This document shows, one piece after another, positions 50,740-59,925 of a DNA stretch of 64,000 nucleotides. Where the stretch lies: assembly GCF_902506205.1 (NCBI RefSeq), contig NZ_LR732816.1, forward strand, positions 1,538,106 to 1,602,105. The letters run 5' to 3'. This stretch comes from Brevundimonas sp. G8 (lineage in GTDB: Bacteria; Pseudomonadota; Alphaproteobacteria; Caulobacterales; Caulobacteraceae). Position 1 is the stretch's first letter. Each line of letters begins with the position of its first letter. The position numbers were made by a program, and so were the translations under genes. The notes below the pieces were generated by a model that saw nothing but the letters and a program-made list of their open reading frames with translations, ran no database searches and had not been told where the DNA came from.

Positions 50740-51422
50740 GCGACATGAAACGCACCCCGATTATCGCCCTTTTGGCTGCGGCCGCGCTCTCGCTGGGCGC
50801 CTGTGTCGGCGGGCCGGCCAGCCTGGGCGGCGAACCGCCTTTGACGCCGACCTCGCGCTATCAGCTTCAGGTCGAACCCGATCTGGACCGCGTCGCCCTA
50901 GCGGTTCACGAGACGGGCCTGTCGCCCGCACAGGGCGACGCGCTTCAAGCCCTGGTCGGACGCTATCGCTACGTTGACGCCGTGCCGATGGTGATCGAAG
51001 CGCCCGCTGGAAACGATCCGGTCGCGCTGAAGGCCGCCTATGACATCAAGTCGGCCCTGGCGGCGTCGGGCGTCGCGCCGGACCGCATCATATTGGTCAG
51101 CTATGCCGCGCCCGATCCGCGAGCGCCGGTCGTCGTCGGTTATCAGACCGTTCGCGCCGCCGTGCCCCAGTGTGGAGCCGCGTGGGGCAATCTGAGCCGT
51201 ACCGGGGACAACCAGTCATCGTCGAACTTCGGGTGCGCGGTCACGGCCAATCTGGCCGCCCAGATCGCCGACCCACGTGACATCCAAACGCCGCGCGCCA
51301 TGACGCCGACCGACGCCGGCCGTCGTACGGTGGTGTTCGATCGCTACCGGGCCGGCCAACAGACGGCGGCATCGGCGGAAACGCTGATCCAGCAGACCGC
51401 CGTCTCCCGTGCGGTGAACTAG
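50736..51422 (+). CDS. cpaD: Pilus assembly lipoprotein CpaD
   Basis: A 228-residue lipoprotein that probably acts as pilotin or partner of the CpaC secretin. The signal peptide ends ALSLGAC with lipobox Cys. Typical CpaD blocks: SRYQLQVEPDLDRVALAVHE, YRYVDAVPMVIEAP, and the conserved Cys-containing PQCGAAWGNLSRTGDNQSSSNFGCAV with TAANLAAQIADPRD-like text after it. Start is either the GTG overlapping cpaC (50736) or the ATG three codons later (50745). cpaE follows with one base between stop and start. Confidence 0.92.
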   Translation: MSDMKRTPIIALLAAAALSLGACVGGPASLGGEPPLTPTSRYQLQVEPDLDRVALAVHETGLSPAQGDALQALVGRYRYVDAVPMVIEAPAGNDPVALKAAYDIKSALAASGVAPDRIILVSYAAPDPRAPVVVGYQTVRAAVPQCGAAWGNLSRTGDNQSSSNFGCAVTANLAAQIADPRDIQTPRAMTPTDAGRRTVVFDRYRAGQQTAASAETLIQQTAVSRAVN

Positions 51423-51423
51423 C

Positions 51424-52965
51424 ATGAGCACAGCTCCCGTCCCCCGCGAGTTCGACGCCTTCGAAGACGGCTTCGACGTCGATATGGATTTTTCCGAACC
51501 GACCCGGGATGTCGAGGTGGAGACGGCGCGGGCGCCGCTTCAGTTCATGGCCGCTGCGCCGGCTCACCCCGCACCGCCTGTGCCGGTCGCCCCCGCCTAT
51601 GTCCCCGAAGCCGCTGGCTTCAACCCTGTCGGCGACGTGGTGGCCCAGGCGCAGGCCAGCCTGATGGAGACAAGCCTCGCCTCCACCGGCCTGGCGCCGT
51701 CCAGCAATATCGGCGAAGTGTCGGTGCCGCGCATCGCCATCCATGTCTTCGCCGAGCGCCAGGATACGCTCGCGGCCGCCGAACGCGCGGCCCAGGATCG
51801 CCGTCTGTCGCGCGCCACCACTCAGATCCGCGTCGGCGGCGTGCCCGCCGCCGTCGAGACCTATCATCACGAACCCACGCCGCCGCTGATCATCGTCGAG
51901 TGCTTGAAGGATCCCCAGACCCTGCTCTGGGAAGTCGATCAACTGGCTGAGGTCTGCGACGCGGGCACCAAGGTCGTGGTCATCGGGGCGACCAACGACA
52001 TCATCCTGTTCCGCGAACTGATGCGGCGCGGGGTCAGCGAATATCTGGTCGCGCCGTTGCAGCCGCTGCAACTGATCGCGGCCATCGGCGGCCTGTTCAA
52101 CGATCCGGCCCAGCCCTTCGTCGGGCGCACCATCGCCTTCGTCGGCGCGCGGGGCGGGGCGGGGGCCTCGGCCGTGGCGCACAACACCGCCTATGCGATC
52201 TCCGAGCGGATCGGCGCCAATACCGTCATCGTGGACTATGACCTGCCGTTCGGCACCGCCGGTCTGGACTTCAACCAGGATCCGCTGAGCGGCGTCGCCG
52301 ACGCCCTGGGCCAACCCGACCGGCTGGACGCGACCCTGCTGGACCGGATGATGGTTCGCTGCACCGACAAGCTGAGCCTGTTCGCCGCGCCCGCCAGTCT
52401 GGACACGGACTGGGACATCTCGACCGAGGCGTTCGAGGAGGTGACGAACCAGATCCGCGCCACGGCGCCCTTCGTGGTGCTGGACCTGCCTCACCTGTGG
52501 TCGCCGTGGATGCGCCGCACCCTGATCAGCGCCGACGAGGTGGTGGTGGTGGCCACGCCCGACCTGGCCTCGCTGCGCAACGCCAAGAACATGATCGACC
52601 TGATCCGTCAGGGTCGTCCCAACGACGCCCCACCGCGCCTGGTGCTGAATCAGGTCGGGGTGCCGGGCCGCCCCGAGATTCCGGCCAAGGATTTCGGCGC
52701 CGCCCTGGGCGTGCATCCCAGCCTGCTGATCCCGTTCGACGCCAAGACCTTCGGCGCCGCCGCCAACAACGGCCAGATGATCCTGGACGCCGGGGCCAAG
52801 ACCAAGGCGGCCGAGGCCTTTCAGACCCTGGCCCAGATCGTGTCGCGTCGCGAACTGCCCATGGTCGCGGGACCGAAGGGTAAACCCGCGAAAGCCGACA
52901 AGGCGTCCAAGCCGTCCGCCGGTGCGTCCAAGTCCCTGTTCGCCAACATGTTCAAGAAGCGCTGA
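51424..52965 (+). CDS. cpaE: Pilus localisation ATPase CpaE (MinD/ParA-like)
   Basis: A 513-residue protein that places the pilus machine at the cell pole in Caulobacter. The N-terminus is disordered and Pro/Ala-rich, then a receiver-like domain without a phosphoacceptor set (PLIIVECLKDPQTLLWEV to VSEYLVAPLQPLQLIAAI), then a MinD-like ATPase domain. Its P-loop is degenerate, FVGARGGAGASAVAHN, lacking the usual GK-T/S lysine, which is a common feature of CpaE proteins. VIVDYDLPFGTAGLDFNQDP and FVVLDLPHLWSPWMR are the switch strands. It ends with a Lys-rich tail. Confidence 0.93.
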   Translation: MSTAPVPREFDAFEDGFDVDMDFSEPTRDVEVETARAPLQFMAAAPAHPAPPVPVAPAYVPEAAGFNPVGDVVAQAQASLMETSLASTGLAPSSNIGEVSVPRIAIHVFAERQDTLAAAERAAQDRRLSRATTQIRVGGVPAAVETYHHEPTPPLIIVECLKDPQTLLWEVDQLAEVCDAGTKVVVIGATNDIILFRELMRRGVSEYLVAPLQPLQLIAAIGGLFNDPAQPFVGRTIAFVGARGGAGASAVAHNTAYAISERIGANTVIVDYDLPFGTAGLDFNQDPLSGVADALGQPDRLDATLLDRMMVRCTDKLSLFAAPASLDTDWDISTEAFEEVTNQIRATAPFVVLDLPHLWSPWMRRTLISADEVVVVATPDLASLRNAKNMIDLIRQGRPNDAPPRLVLNQVGVPGRPEIPAKDFGAALGVHPSLLIPFDAKTFGAAANNGQMILDAGAKTKAAEAFQTLAQIVSRRELPMVAGPKGKPAKADKASKPSAGASKSLFANMFKKR

Positions 52966-52968
52966 CGC

Positions 52969-54618
52969 ATGTTCGGCAAGCGCACAGGCCAGCCCGGCGT
53001 CACGACGGCGCCGATGCGTCCGGCGCCCGGGCCGGCCGGCGAGCCTGTGTCCGTCTTCAAGGTCGACGCCGCCGCGCCTCCGCCGGGAATGGCCGCCCAG
53101 GCCAGGGCCGAGGCCTACGCCTTCGCCGACGAGGATCTGGAGCCGGCGGCGGAAGCTTTCGAGCGCGCCTCGGCGCCGACCCAGCCCGCGCCCGCCGACC
53201 GCCTCGACGCCCTGGCCTCGCGCCCCAAACCCAAGCCGGACGCGCCGCGGCCGACCGGCAATGTCGCCGGAACCGGCCCCAAGGCTACGGCCGGCCTAGA
53301 ACAGCTGAAGAAGGCCCAGGCGGTCGCCGAAATCGTCCGTGAACAGAGTGACTATTATCACGCCACGAAGACGACGATCTTCAACGCGTTGATGAACACC
53401 ATCGACCTGGCCCAGCTGGCGCATCTGGACCAGAAGGCGGCGTCGGAAGAGATTCGTGACATCGTCGCCGAACTGGTGGCGATCAAGAACGTCTCCATGT
53501 CGGTCGCCGAGCAGGAGCATCTGGTTCAGGACATCGTCAACGACGTTCTGGGTTATGGGCCGCTGGAGCCGCTGCTGGCCCGCGACGACATCGCCGACAT
53601 CATGGTCAACGGCGCCGGCCGGGTCTTCATCGAGGTCGCGGGCAAGGTCCAGCTGACCAATGTCCGGTTCCGCGACAACACCCAGCTGATGAACATTTGT
53701 CAGCGAATCGTGTCGCAGGTCGGCCGCCGCGTGGACGAAAGCAGCCCGATCTGCGACGCCCGTCTGCCCGACGGTTCGCGCGTCAACGTCATCGCCCCGC
53801 CGCTGGCGATCGACGGCCCGACGCTGACGATCCGGAAGTTCAAGAAGGACAAGCTGACGATGAAGAACCTGGTGGAGTACGCCTCCATCAGTCCCGAGGG
53901 CGCGCGCGTCCTGGGCGTCATCGGCGCGTCGCGATGCAATCTGGTCATCTCGGGCGGCACGGGTTCGGGCAAGACGACCCTGCTCAACACCCTGACGGCC
54001 TTCATCGACCCGACCGAGCGCGTCATCACCTGCGAGGACGCCGCCGAACTGCAACTGCAGCAGCCGCACGTGGTGCGTCTGGAAACCCGCCCGCCCAACC
54101 TGGAGGGTCAGGGCACGATCACCATGCGGGACCTCGTCAAGAACTGCCTGCGGATGCGTCCCGAACGGATCATCGTCGGCGAGGTGCGCGGACCTGAGGC
54201 CTTCGACCTGTTGCAGGCGATGAACACGGGCCACGACGGCTCCATGGGCACGCTGCACGCAAACTCGCCCCGCGAAGCCATCAGCCGGATGGAATCCATG
54301 ATCACCATGGGCGGCTATGGCCTGCCCTCGCGCACCATCCGCGAGATGATCGTCGGCTCGGTCGACGTGATCATCCAGGCCGCGCGTCTGCGCGACGGGT
54401 CGCGTCGCATCACCCACATCACCGAGGTCGTCGGCCTGGAAGGCGACGTGATCGTGACCCAGGACCTGTTCGTCTACGACATCACCGGCGAGGACGAGCA
54501 CGGCAAGATCATCGGCCGTCACCGTTCGACCGGCATCGCCCGTCCCCGCTTCTGGGACCGCGCCCGTTATTACGGGCTGGAGCGCGAGCTGGCCGACGCC
54601 CTGGACGCGGCGGAGTAG
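52969..54618 (+). CDS. cpaF: Pilus motor ATPase CpaF (TadA type)
   Basis: Secretion ATPase that drives both extension and retraction of the Tad pilus. 549 residues: a disordered N-terminus (about 1-105), an N-terminal helical domain with [22 protein letters not shown], then the ATPase with [33 protein letters not shown], Walker [15 protein letters not shown], the Asp box with [12 protein letters not shown], Walker B with [15 protein letters not shown] and the His box [18 protein letters not shown]. Complete and in frame. Three bases separate it from cpaE and from tadB. Confidence 0.96.
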   Translation: MFGKRTGQPGVTTAPMRPAPGPAGEPVSVFKVDAAAPPPGMAAQARAEAYAFADEDLEPAAEAFERASAPTQPAPADRLDALASRPKPKPDAPRPTGNVAGTGPKATAGLEQLKKAQAVAEIVREQSDYYHATKTTIFNALMNTIDLAQLAHLDQKAASEEIRDIVAELVAIKNVSMSVAEQEHLVQDIVNDVLGYGPLEPLLARDDIADIMVNGAGRVFIEVAGKVQLTNVRFRDNTQLMNICQRIVSQVGRRVDESSPICDARLPDGSRVNVIAPPLAIDGPTLTIRKFKKDKLTMKNLVEYASISPEGARVLGVIGASRCNLVISGGTGSGKTTLLNTLTAFIDPTERVITCEDAAELQLQQPHVVRLETRPPNLEGQGTITMRDLVKNCLRMRPERIIVGEVRGPEAFDLLQAMNTGHDGSMGTLHANSPREAISRMESMITMGGYGLPSRTIREMIVGSVDVIIQAARLRDGSRRITHITEVVGLEGDVIVTQDLFVYDITGEDEHGKIIGRHRSTGIARPRFWDRARYYGLERELADALDAAE

Positions 54619-54621
54619 ACC

Positions 54622-55599
54622 ATGTTGCCGATTCTCGCCGCCGTTCTGGCCTTCATCACCATCGGCGGCCTGGGCTGGGTCTTCGTCGGGGGCGATGATT
54701 CCTCGGCTCAGGCTGTCAAGCGCGCCCAAAGCCTGGGCGAAGCCAAGAAGAACCCCACGATCGCCCGCAAGGCCGCCGCCGCCAATACGCCCGAGGCGCG
54801 ACGCAAACAGATTCTGGTTCAGCTTCAGGAAGCCGACCGCCGCGAACGCAAGGCGCGCACCACTCTGGCGTCACGTCTGAAACAGGCGGGCCTGAGCCTG
54901 AACGTGCGAACCTTCTACATCATCTCCGCCGTGGTCGGTGTGGTGGCGGCGCTGGTCGCCTTCGTGCTCGGTCTGCCTATTCTCGCGGTGCTGGGCCTCG
55001 CCCTGGTGTTCGGTCTGGGTCTGCCGCGCTGGGTCGTCGGATTCCTGGCGAAGGGCCGGATGAAGAAGTTCTCGCTGGAATTTCCCAACGCCGTCGACGT
55101 GATCGTGCGCGGCATCAAGTCGGGCCTGCCGGTCCACGAATGTTTCAAGATCATCGGCCGCGAAAGCCCCGCGCCCCTGGGGCCCGAGTTCCAGAAACTG
55201 GTCGAGGGCCTGGGGGTCGGCCTGACGCTGGAGCAGGCGCTGGAGAAGATGTTCGAGCGGATGCCGACGCCGGAACTGCGTTTCTTCACCATCGTCATCG
55301 CCATTCAGCAGAAGACCGGCGGCAACCTGGCCGAGGCCTTGGGCAACCTGTCGGCCGTGCTGCGCGCGCGGCGCATGATGGGTGAGAAGATCAAGGCCCT
55401 GTCGTCCGAAGCCCTGGCCTCGGCCGGCATCATCGCCTCCCTGCCGCCGGCGGTGATGACGATGGTGATGATGACGACGCCGTCCTACATGATGCCCCTG
55501 TTCACGGACTTCCGCGGCAACTTCATGCTGCTGCTGGCGGTTTGCCTGATGGCGACCGGCATCTTCGTGATGAAGCGCATGATCTCGTTCAAGTTCTGA
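54622..55599 (+). CDS. tadB: Inner-membrane platform protein TadB
   Basis: A 325-residue GspF-like membrane protein of the Tad secretion platform (CpaG in Caulobacter). One N-terminal helix (LPILAAVLAFITIGGLGWVFV), two helices around 95-140 (VVGVVAALVAFVLGLPILAVL), the GspF domain with EFPNAVDVIVRGIKSGLPVHE and GNLAEALGNLSAVLRARR, then two C-terminal helices. In Caulobacter and Aggregatibacter it works with TadC and the CpaF/TadA ATPase. Gap of ten bases to tadC. Confidence 0.93.
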   Translation: MLPILAAVLAFITIGGLGWVFVGGDDSSAQAVKRAQSLGEAKKNPTIARKAAAANTPEARRKQILVQLQEADRRERKARTTLASRLKQAGLSLNVRTFYIISAVVGVVAALVAFVLGLPILAVLGLALVFGLGLPRWVVGFLAKGRMKKFSLEFPNAVDVIVRGIKSGLPVHECFKIIGRESPAPLGPEFQKLVEGLGVGLTLEQALEKMFERMPTPELRFFTIVIAIQQKTGGNLAEALGNLSAVLRARRMMGEKIKALSSEALASAGIIASLPPAVMTMVMMTTPSYMMPLFTDFRGNFMLLLAVCLMATGIFVMKRMISFKF

Positions 55600-55609
55600 G
55601 GCAGGGATC

Positions 55610-56590
55610 ATGGAAGGCTTCATCCGCTTCATCACCGACCCGCAGAACCTGCTCAGCATCGGCGTGGGCGTGCTGGTCTTCGCCACCGTCATGACCTTGT
55701 TATCAGCGATGGGCGGCAGCGCTCAGCTGGACAAGCGGATGAAGGCGGTCGGCGAACGCCGTGACGAGCTGAAGCGACGCTCGCGCGCCAATATGGCGGC
55801 TGGCCAGGGCGCGTTGCGTCACACCGACGACGGGTTCAAGAAGCGGATCGTCGATCGGCTGAACCTGACCAAGCTGCTGGAAGACCCCAAGGTCGCCGGC
55901 CAGATGGCCCAGGCCGGCTATCGCGGGCCCAAGCCGCTGACGACCTTCTATTTCTTCCGCTTCGCCTCGCCCTTCGTCTTTCTGATCGTGGCGGCCTTCT
56001 ACATGTTCGTGATCAAGATCGTGGACTGGCCCACGATGAACAAGGTGACCCTTGTCATGGGGGCGGCGGTGGGGGGCTTTTATGCGCCCAACCTCTATCT
56101 GAAGAACCGCATCACCAAGCGCCGCACCTCGATCATGCAGGCCTTCCCCGATGCGCTGGACCTGCTGCTGATCTGCGTCGAGGCCGGCATGTCCATCGAG
56201 GCGGCGATCACCAAGGTCAGCCAGGAGATGGGGCCGTCGTCGGTCGACCTGGCCGAGGAACTGTCGCTGCTGTCGGCCGAGCTCAGCTATCTGCCGGAGC
56301 GACGCATGGCCTATGAGAACCTGGGCAAGCGCACCAACCATCCGGGCGTGAAGTCGGTGGCGACCGCCATGACCCAGGCCGAGACCTATGGCACGCCGCT
56401 GGCGACCGCCCTGCGCGTCATGGCCAAGGAAAACCGCGACCTGCGTCTGTCGGCCGCCGAGAAGAAGGCGTCGGCCCTGCCGGCGCAACTGACGGTGCCG
56501 ATGATCCTGTTCTTCCTGCCGGTGCTGTTCATCGTCATCCTGGGACCGGCGATCCTGAACGTCATCGACATGATGAAAGAGGGCGGCTAA
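55610..56590 (+). CDS. tadC: Inner-membrane platform protein TadC
   Basis: A 326-residue partner of TadB (CpaH in Caulobacter), with the same GspF-type domain. Membrane helices at about 15-32 and 117-160, the conserved MQAFPDALDLLLICVEAGMSIEAAI and ELSYLPERRMAYENLGKRT, and a C-terminal helix VPMILFFLPVLFIVILGPAIL. It ends the plus-strand operon; its stop overlaps the stop of the SRPBCC gene by four bases. No tadD/cpaI TPR gene follows, so that part, if present, is elsewhere. Confidence 0.93.
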   Translation: MEGFIRFITDPQNLLSIGVGVLVFATVMTLLSAMGGSAQLDKRMKAVGERRDELKRRSRANMAAGQGALRHTDDGFKKRIVDRLNLTKLLEDPKVAGQMAQAGYRGPKPLTTFYFFRFASPFVFLIVAAFYMFVIKIVDWPTMNKVTLVMGAAVGGFYAPNLYLKNRITKRRTSIMQAFPDALDLLLICVEAGMSIEAAITKVSQEMGPSSVDLAEELSLLSAELSYLPERRMAYENLGKRTNHPGVKSVATAMTQAETYGTPLATALRVMAKENRDLRLSAAEKKASALPAQLTVPMILFFLPVLFIVILGPAILNVIDMMKEGG

Positions 56591-57021
56591 CCCGCCTCCG
56601 CCGCCGCTTTCAGGCCTTCCACGATGGCTTCCTGGGCCTGGCGGATCGCCGGGCGATGCTTGTCGTGGAACAGTTCGCCACGCAGGCCCGAGAAGCGGAT
56701 GCCCGCCGTCAGGATGCAGTTGCCGGGGCCCAGCTCCTCGATTTGGATGTAGCGCAGGCTCTGGAACAGGAAGCCGCGCCGTTCCGCCCAGACAAGACGC
56801 ACGCGCGGCTGCCATTCGACGACCTGGGCCAACGCCTGACGCTCAGCCATGTCAGGCCAGGCCTCGTTCATCGTCAACCGCCCGCCATAGGCGATGGCGC
56901 CTTCGACATCGGCGTCGACCGGGTTCCAGGCGCCCCAGCCCGACAGGTCGGCGACCAGATCCCAGATCCGATCCGAGGTCGCCTGAACGCCGACGCGTTT
57001 TTCGATACGAGTGTCATCCAT
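56587..57021 (-). CDS. SRPBCC-family protein (polyketide cyclase/START-like)
   Basis: A 144-residue ligand-binding protein of the SRPBCC superfamily. RIEKRVGVQATSDRIWDLVADLSGWGAWNPV is the usual start (first strand and the helix pair), VEWQPRVRLVWAERRG the later strands, and a long C-terminal helix with RQAQEAIVEGLKAAAEAG closes the cavity. The ATG at 57019-57021 was chosen because it precedes the first strand; the frame is open 14 codons upstream. Ligand unknown. Convergent with tadC. Confidence 0.84.
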   Translation of the reverse strand: MDDTRIEKRVGVQATSDRIWDLVADLSGWGAWNPVDADVEGAIAYGGRLTMNEAWPDMAERQALAQVVEWQPRVRLVWAERRGFLFQSLRYIQIEELGPGNCILTAGIRFSGLRGELFHDKHRPAIRQAQEAIVEGLKAAAEAG

Positions 57022-57076
57022 GGTTTCGCTCTGGCACGGCTTGTCGCCGGAAGGAAGGCGCAACCCGCCGCTGTCC

Positions 57077-57430
57077 TCAGTCCGGTTCGACCAGCTTTAG
57101 CCGACGCCCGTCGTCCAGCCCCAGCCGCGTCTTGACCTCGAACAGGTCGGCGCCGGCGGGAATGATCAGCAGCTTCTTGGGTTGGGCCGTGTTGACAGCG
57201 ACCACCCCGCCCTTAGGGCAGATGTCGAAACAGTCGGCGCCGGTGACGACCAGCCCGCCCCTTCGGCCCTGCTTGCCCTTCTTGAGGTGCAGATATTTGC
57301 GCAGCGCCTTCTTCAGCGTCAGGTCGCCGCCGGGGCCGAAGCCGCCATCCAGCTTCTTGGAGCATTTGCGGCACACCAGGACCACGTCCCGCCATTCCGT
57401 CTTCGCGGTCTTGAAGTCCTTTTCGGCCAT
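57077..57430 (-). CDS. Thioredoxin-like [2Fe-2S] ferredoxin
   Basis: A 117-residue protein of the thioredoxin-fold [2Fe-2S] ferredoxin group. Cluster ligands appear as VLVCRKCSKKL near the N-terminus and ADCFDICPKGGVV in the second half, giving four Cys in the family arrangement (CxxC, then CxxxC). A basic loop, LHLKKGKQGRRGG, lies between them. The ATG at 57428-57430 gives MAEKDFKTAK; an upstream in-frame start would add 12 unsupported residues. Partner enzyme unknown; followed on the minus strand by the SRPBCC gene 55 bases on. Confidence 0.83.
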   Translation of the reverse strand: MAEKDFKTAKTEWRDVVLVCRKCSKKLDGGFGPGGDLTLKKALRKYLHLKKGKQGRRGGLVVTGADCFDICPKGGVVAVNTAQPKKLLIIPAGADLFEVKTRLGLDDGRRLKLVEPD

Positions 57431-57519
57431 GCCGACAGAAATCGCCGTTCGCGACGGCTTGCACAAGCGCTCGCGGCGCCGTCACCTGCGCGGGTAAGAA
57501 AATTTCACGGGACCTTCAC

Positions 57520-58824
57520 ATGCGCCGACTGTTCGCCGCCTCCGCCCTGGCGCTGCTGCTCGCGGCCGGCGCCGCAAATGCTCAACCCGTCGATGCGGCC
57601 AGCGTGGACGCCGCCGTACGGCGCGTGATGCCCGAGGTGACGGCTTGGCGCCGCGACTTTCACCAACATCCCGAACTGGGCTTCGCCGAAACCCGCTCGG
57701 CGGCGGTGATCGCCGAACATCTGCGGTCGCTGGGGCTGGAGGTTCGAACCGGGGTCGGCAAGACCGGCGTGGTCGGCATCCTGCGCGGCGCGCAGCCTGG
57801 TCGGGTCGTGGCCCTGCGCGCCGACATGGACGCCCTGCCGGTGCAGGAGGCGACGGGTCTCGACTTCGCCTCGACTGCGACCGGAACCTATATGGGCAAT
57901 ACGGTGCCGGTGGCCCACGCCTGCGGCCACGACATGCATATGGCCATGCTGATGGGCGCGGCCGAGGTGCTGGCGGGGATGAAGGACCGGATCGCCGGCA
58001 CGGTGGTCTTCGTCTTCCAGCCGGCCGAGGAGGGCGCCCCTCCGGGAGAGCCCAAGGGCGGCGCGGCCCTGATGATCGCCGAGGGCGCGCTGAACGATCC
58101 CAAGCCCGAGGCCATCTTCGGCCTGCACGTCGTGCCGGGCCGTCCGGGCAGCGTCTTCTATCGACCCGAAGGGTTCATGGCCGCCTCGGACCGTGTGGAC
58201 ATCAGCCTCAAGGGCAAGCAGACCCACGGCGCCTGGCCTTGGCGCGGGGTCGACGTGATCGCGGTGGCGGGCCAGGTGATCGAGACGGTCAACACCCTGA
58301 CCGCGCGCACGGTCGATCCGACCACGACTCCGACGGTCTTCACCATCGCCACGATCAACGCCGGCGTCCGCTACAACATCATCCCCGACAGCGCGACCCT
58401 GTCCGGCACCTTGCGCACCTTCGACACGGCCCAGCGCGACGCCTTGGTCGCCCGCGCCGAGACCGCCATCGACCACGTCGCCGCCGCTTATGGCGCAACG
58501 GCTGAGTTCGGCGTCAAACAGAACGCCGCCCTGGTCTTCAACGACCCCGGCCTGTCCACCTGGCTGGCCCCGGTCTTGGCCGAGGCGGCGGGTGAAGGAA
58601 ACGTCAACCCCGCCACGCCCCCGACCACGGTGGCCGAGGACTTCAGCTATTTCCAGCAGGTCATCCCCGGCGTCTTCTACCATCTGGGCGCCAGCCCCGA
58701 CGGCGTCGATCCGGCTGCGTCGTCGCCCAATCATTCGCCGGAGTTCTCACCGAACGAGAAGGTGCTGCCGCTGGGGGTGAAGACGCATGTCCTGACGGCG
58801 CTGCGATTTTTGGATCGGAGTTAG
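57520..58824 (+). CDS. Exported M20-family amidohydrolase
   Basis: A 434-residue metallo-amidohydrolase of the M20D group (hippurate hydrolase/N-acyl-amino-acid hydrolase type). Signal peptide 1-21 (ALALLLAAGAANA) sends it to the periplasm. Family motifs: RRDFHQHPELGFAET, VALRADMDALPVQE, the metal-binding AHACGHDMHMAML with Cys/His ligands, FQPAEEGAPPGE with the catalytic Glu pair, the dimerisation domain with GKQTHGAWPWRGVD, and the C-terminal His in YHLGASPDG. Substrate not known; a peptide or acyl-amino-acid scavenging role is likely. A lower-GC lipoprotein cassette follows. Confidence 0.9.
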   Translation: MRRLFAASALALLLAAGAANAQPVDAASVDAAVRRVMPEVTAWRRDFHQHPELGFAETRSAAVIAEHLRSLGLEVRTGVGKTGVVGILRGAQPGRVVALRADMDALPVQEATGLDFASTATGTYMGNTVPVAHACGHDMHMAMLMGAAEVLAGMKDRIAGTVVFVFQPAEEGAPPGEPKGGAALMIAEGALNDPKPEAIFGLHVVPGRPGSVFYRPEGFMAASDRVDISLKGKQTHGAWPWRGVDVIAVAGQVIETVNTLTARTVDPTTTPTVFTIATINAGVRYNIIPDSATLSGTLRTFDTAQRDALVARAETAIDHVAAAYGATAEFGVKQNAALVFNDPGLSTWLAPVLAEAAGEGNVNPATPPTTVAEDFSYFQQVIPGVFYHLGASPDGVDPAASSPNHSPEFSPNEKVLPLGVKTHVLTALRFLDRS

Positions 58825-58853
58825 GCGAGGCGAACGATGGCAGTCGGAAGCCA

Positions 58854-58879
58854 ATGTCGCAAACCGACCCTTAGCAGAC
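58854..58879. repeat. Degenerate copy of the GTCCGC short palindromic repeat
   Basis: ATGTCGCAAACCGACCCTTAGCAGAC-like text matches the two repeats at 59341 and 59830 at most end positions but has diverged in the middle. It lies just before the lipoprotein gene at 58901. Confidence 0.45.
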
Positions 58880-58900
58880 GTTGCTCCGGCGATCTTCGTT

Positions 58901-59314
58901 ATGCATATATCCGCGATGTCCCGATTGCTCCCAGCGATAACGGTCACTGCGGCGGTGCTTGGGCTTGTTGGCTGTCAAACGGTTTCGAATTGGGGTCCGT
59001 CCTCTGAGTTCGCGCTCCCCTTGGGCGATGTTGTCGTCATCGCTCGGGTTGAAAACCTTAGTAGCGAGCCCGTCGATGACCCCGACGATCTGCTTGGTCA
59101 CGGCTGGTTTTCCGGCAACCTCCACGGCTCGCGCGTCGAATCAGGAAGCCTGACGAGCAGGATCGTGCCAGTCCGCTACTTTGGGCACACATGGCTCCGA
59201 GAGGACGTTGATTTTCGCTTTCACTTGCGGGCCGAGGAAGGCGGACGATACTTCATCTGCAAACCACCGGGACCCAGTAGCGGAGTAAACTGCAACCGGA
59301 AAAAGGGATCCTAG
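58901..59314 (+). CDS. Lipoprotein of unknown function
   Basis: A 137-residue lipoprotein. Signal peptide ends VLGLVGC with lipobox Cys25 (or Cys20 if the ATG five codons later is the start). The mature part is rich in strands: GDVVVIARVENLSSEPVDDPDD, a SGNLHGSRVES turn, and RYFGHTWLREDVDFRFHL, with two more Cys near the C-terminus (YFICKPPGPSSG, VNCNRKK). The composition is less GC-rich than the amidohydrolase before it. Similar in style to the orphan lipoproteins at 25798 and 59463; no family recognised. Confidence 0.6.
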   Translation: MHISAMSRLLPAITVTAAVLGLVGCQTVSNWGPSSEFALPLGDVVVIARVENLSSEPVDDPDDLLGHGWFSGNLHGSRVESGSLTSRIVPVRYFGHTWLREDVDFRFHLRAEEGGRYFICKPPGPSSGVNCNRKKGS

Positions 59315-59340
59315 GACAGCCCCAGTTGCCCTCCGGCGAC

Positions 59341-59365
59341 GGTCCGCTTTCCACCCCTAGCGGAC
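59341..59365. repeat. GTCCGC short palindromic repeat, copy 2
   Basis: GTCCGC tttccacccCTA GCGGAC: 6-bp inverted ends around TTTCCACCCC. A near-identical copy is at 59830-59854. Such GTCCGCTTTC-type repeats are, from memory, scattered through many alphaproteobacterial genomes between genes. Confidence 0.7.
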
Positions 59366-59462
59366 GGCGACGGCGACCGCTTGTCGGCTCAGCGTCCAGC
59401 GACTACTTCCGGCGTCGAGGCCTAAAGCGGAATCAACCCGTCCCAGATTGTGTAGATGTGGT

Positions 59463-59804
59463 CTAGCGTCGCCATTGGAACGGGAGTTCGACCTCGCGCC
59501 CGATCTCGGCGTGGTCAGCCACGAAGCTGGCTGACATACACAAGCTCCACTCACCAAGCCGGGCGTCAGACGCGCTCAGAACAACACACCGGTCCAACTC
59601 TCCGGCTGCACCAACCCGACACCGCAGACGGACCGCCCCGTCTGGAAGGTCGGTGCTGGACGGCTGGCAGCGCGTAATCTCTTCAGACGATGGGGTGCGC
59701 TTCCATCGCGGGGGCTTCGATTGGCTGTCAGTCCCCGCAGGGGCGAATCCGCAACCGCTGATGAACACCGCGACCGCCACGACGTGAACAGAAATACGTT
59801 TCAT
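59463..59804 (-). CDS. Lipoprotein with TonB-C-like domain
   Basis: A 113-residue lipoprotein from the ATG at 59802-59804: signal VHVVAVAVFISGC with lipobox Cys18. The second half, DGAVRLRCRVGAAGELDRCVVLSAS, follows the pattern of the TonB C-terminal domain (strand, G-x-L-x-x-C-V-V, then a helix with LGEWSLCMSASF), a pattern I know from stand-alone TonB-C proteins of Caulobacterales. It has no Pro-rich spanning region, so it cannot energise receptors as TonB does. Four extra cysteines suggest disulfides in the periplasm. Flanked by the GTCCGC repeats. Confidence 0.6.
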   Translation of the reverse strand: MKRISVHVVAVAVFISGCGFAPAGTDSQSKPPRWKRTPSSEEITRCQPSSTDLPDGAVRLRCRVGAAGELDRCVVLSASDARLGEWSLCMSASFVADHAEIGREVELPFQWRR

Positions 59805-59829
59805 TGCGATGAGGATAGGCACACCGAAG

Positions 59830-59854
59830 GTCCGCTTTCCACCCCTTTCGGACT
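59830..59854. repeat. GTCCGC short palindromic repeat, copy 3
   Basis: GGTCCGCTTTCCACCCC followed by TTTCGGAC. It differs from the copy at 59341-59365 by two bases next to the right arm. The two copies bracket the TonB-C-like lipoprotein gene. Confidence 0.7.
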
Positions 59855-59925
59855 ATCCGAAGGCCCGGTTTGGAGCGGGCCAAGTGAAAGCAGATTCACT
59901 AAAGTCTGGCCGCCAGCAGGTGTCA

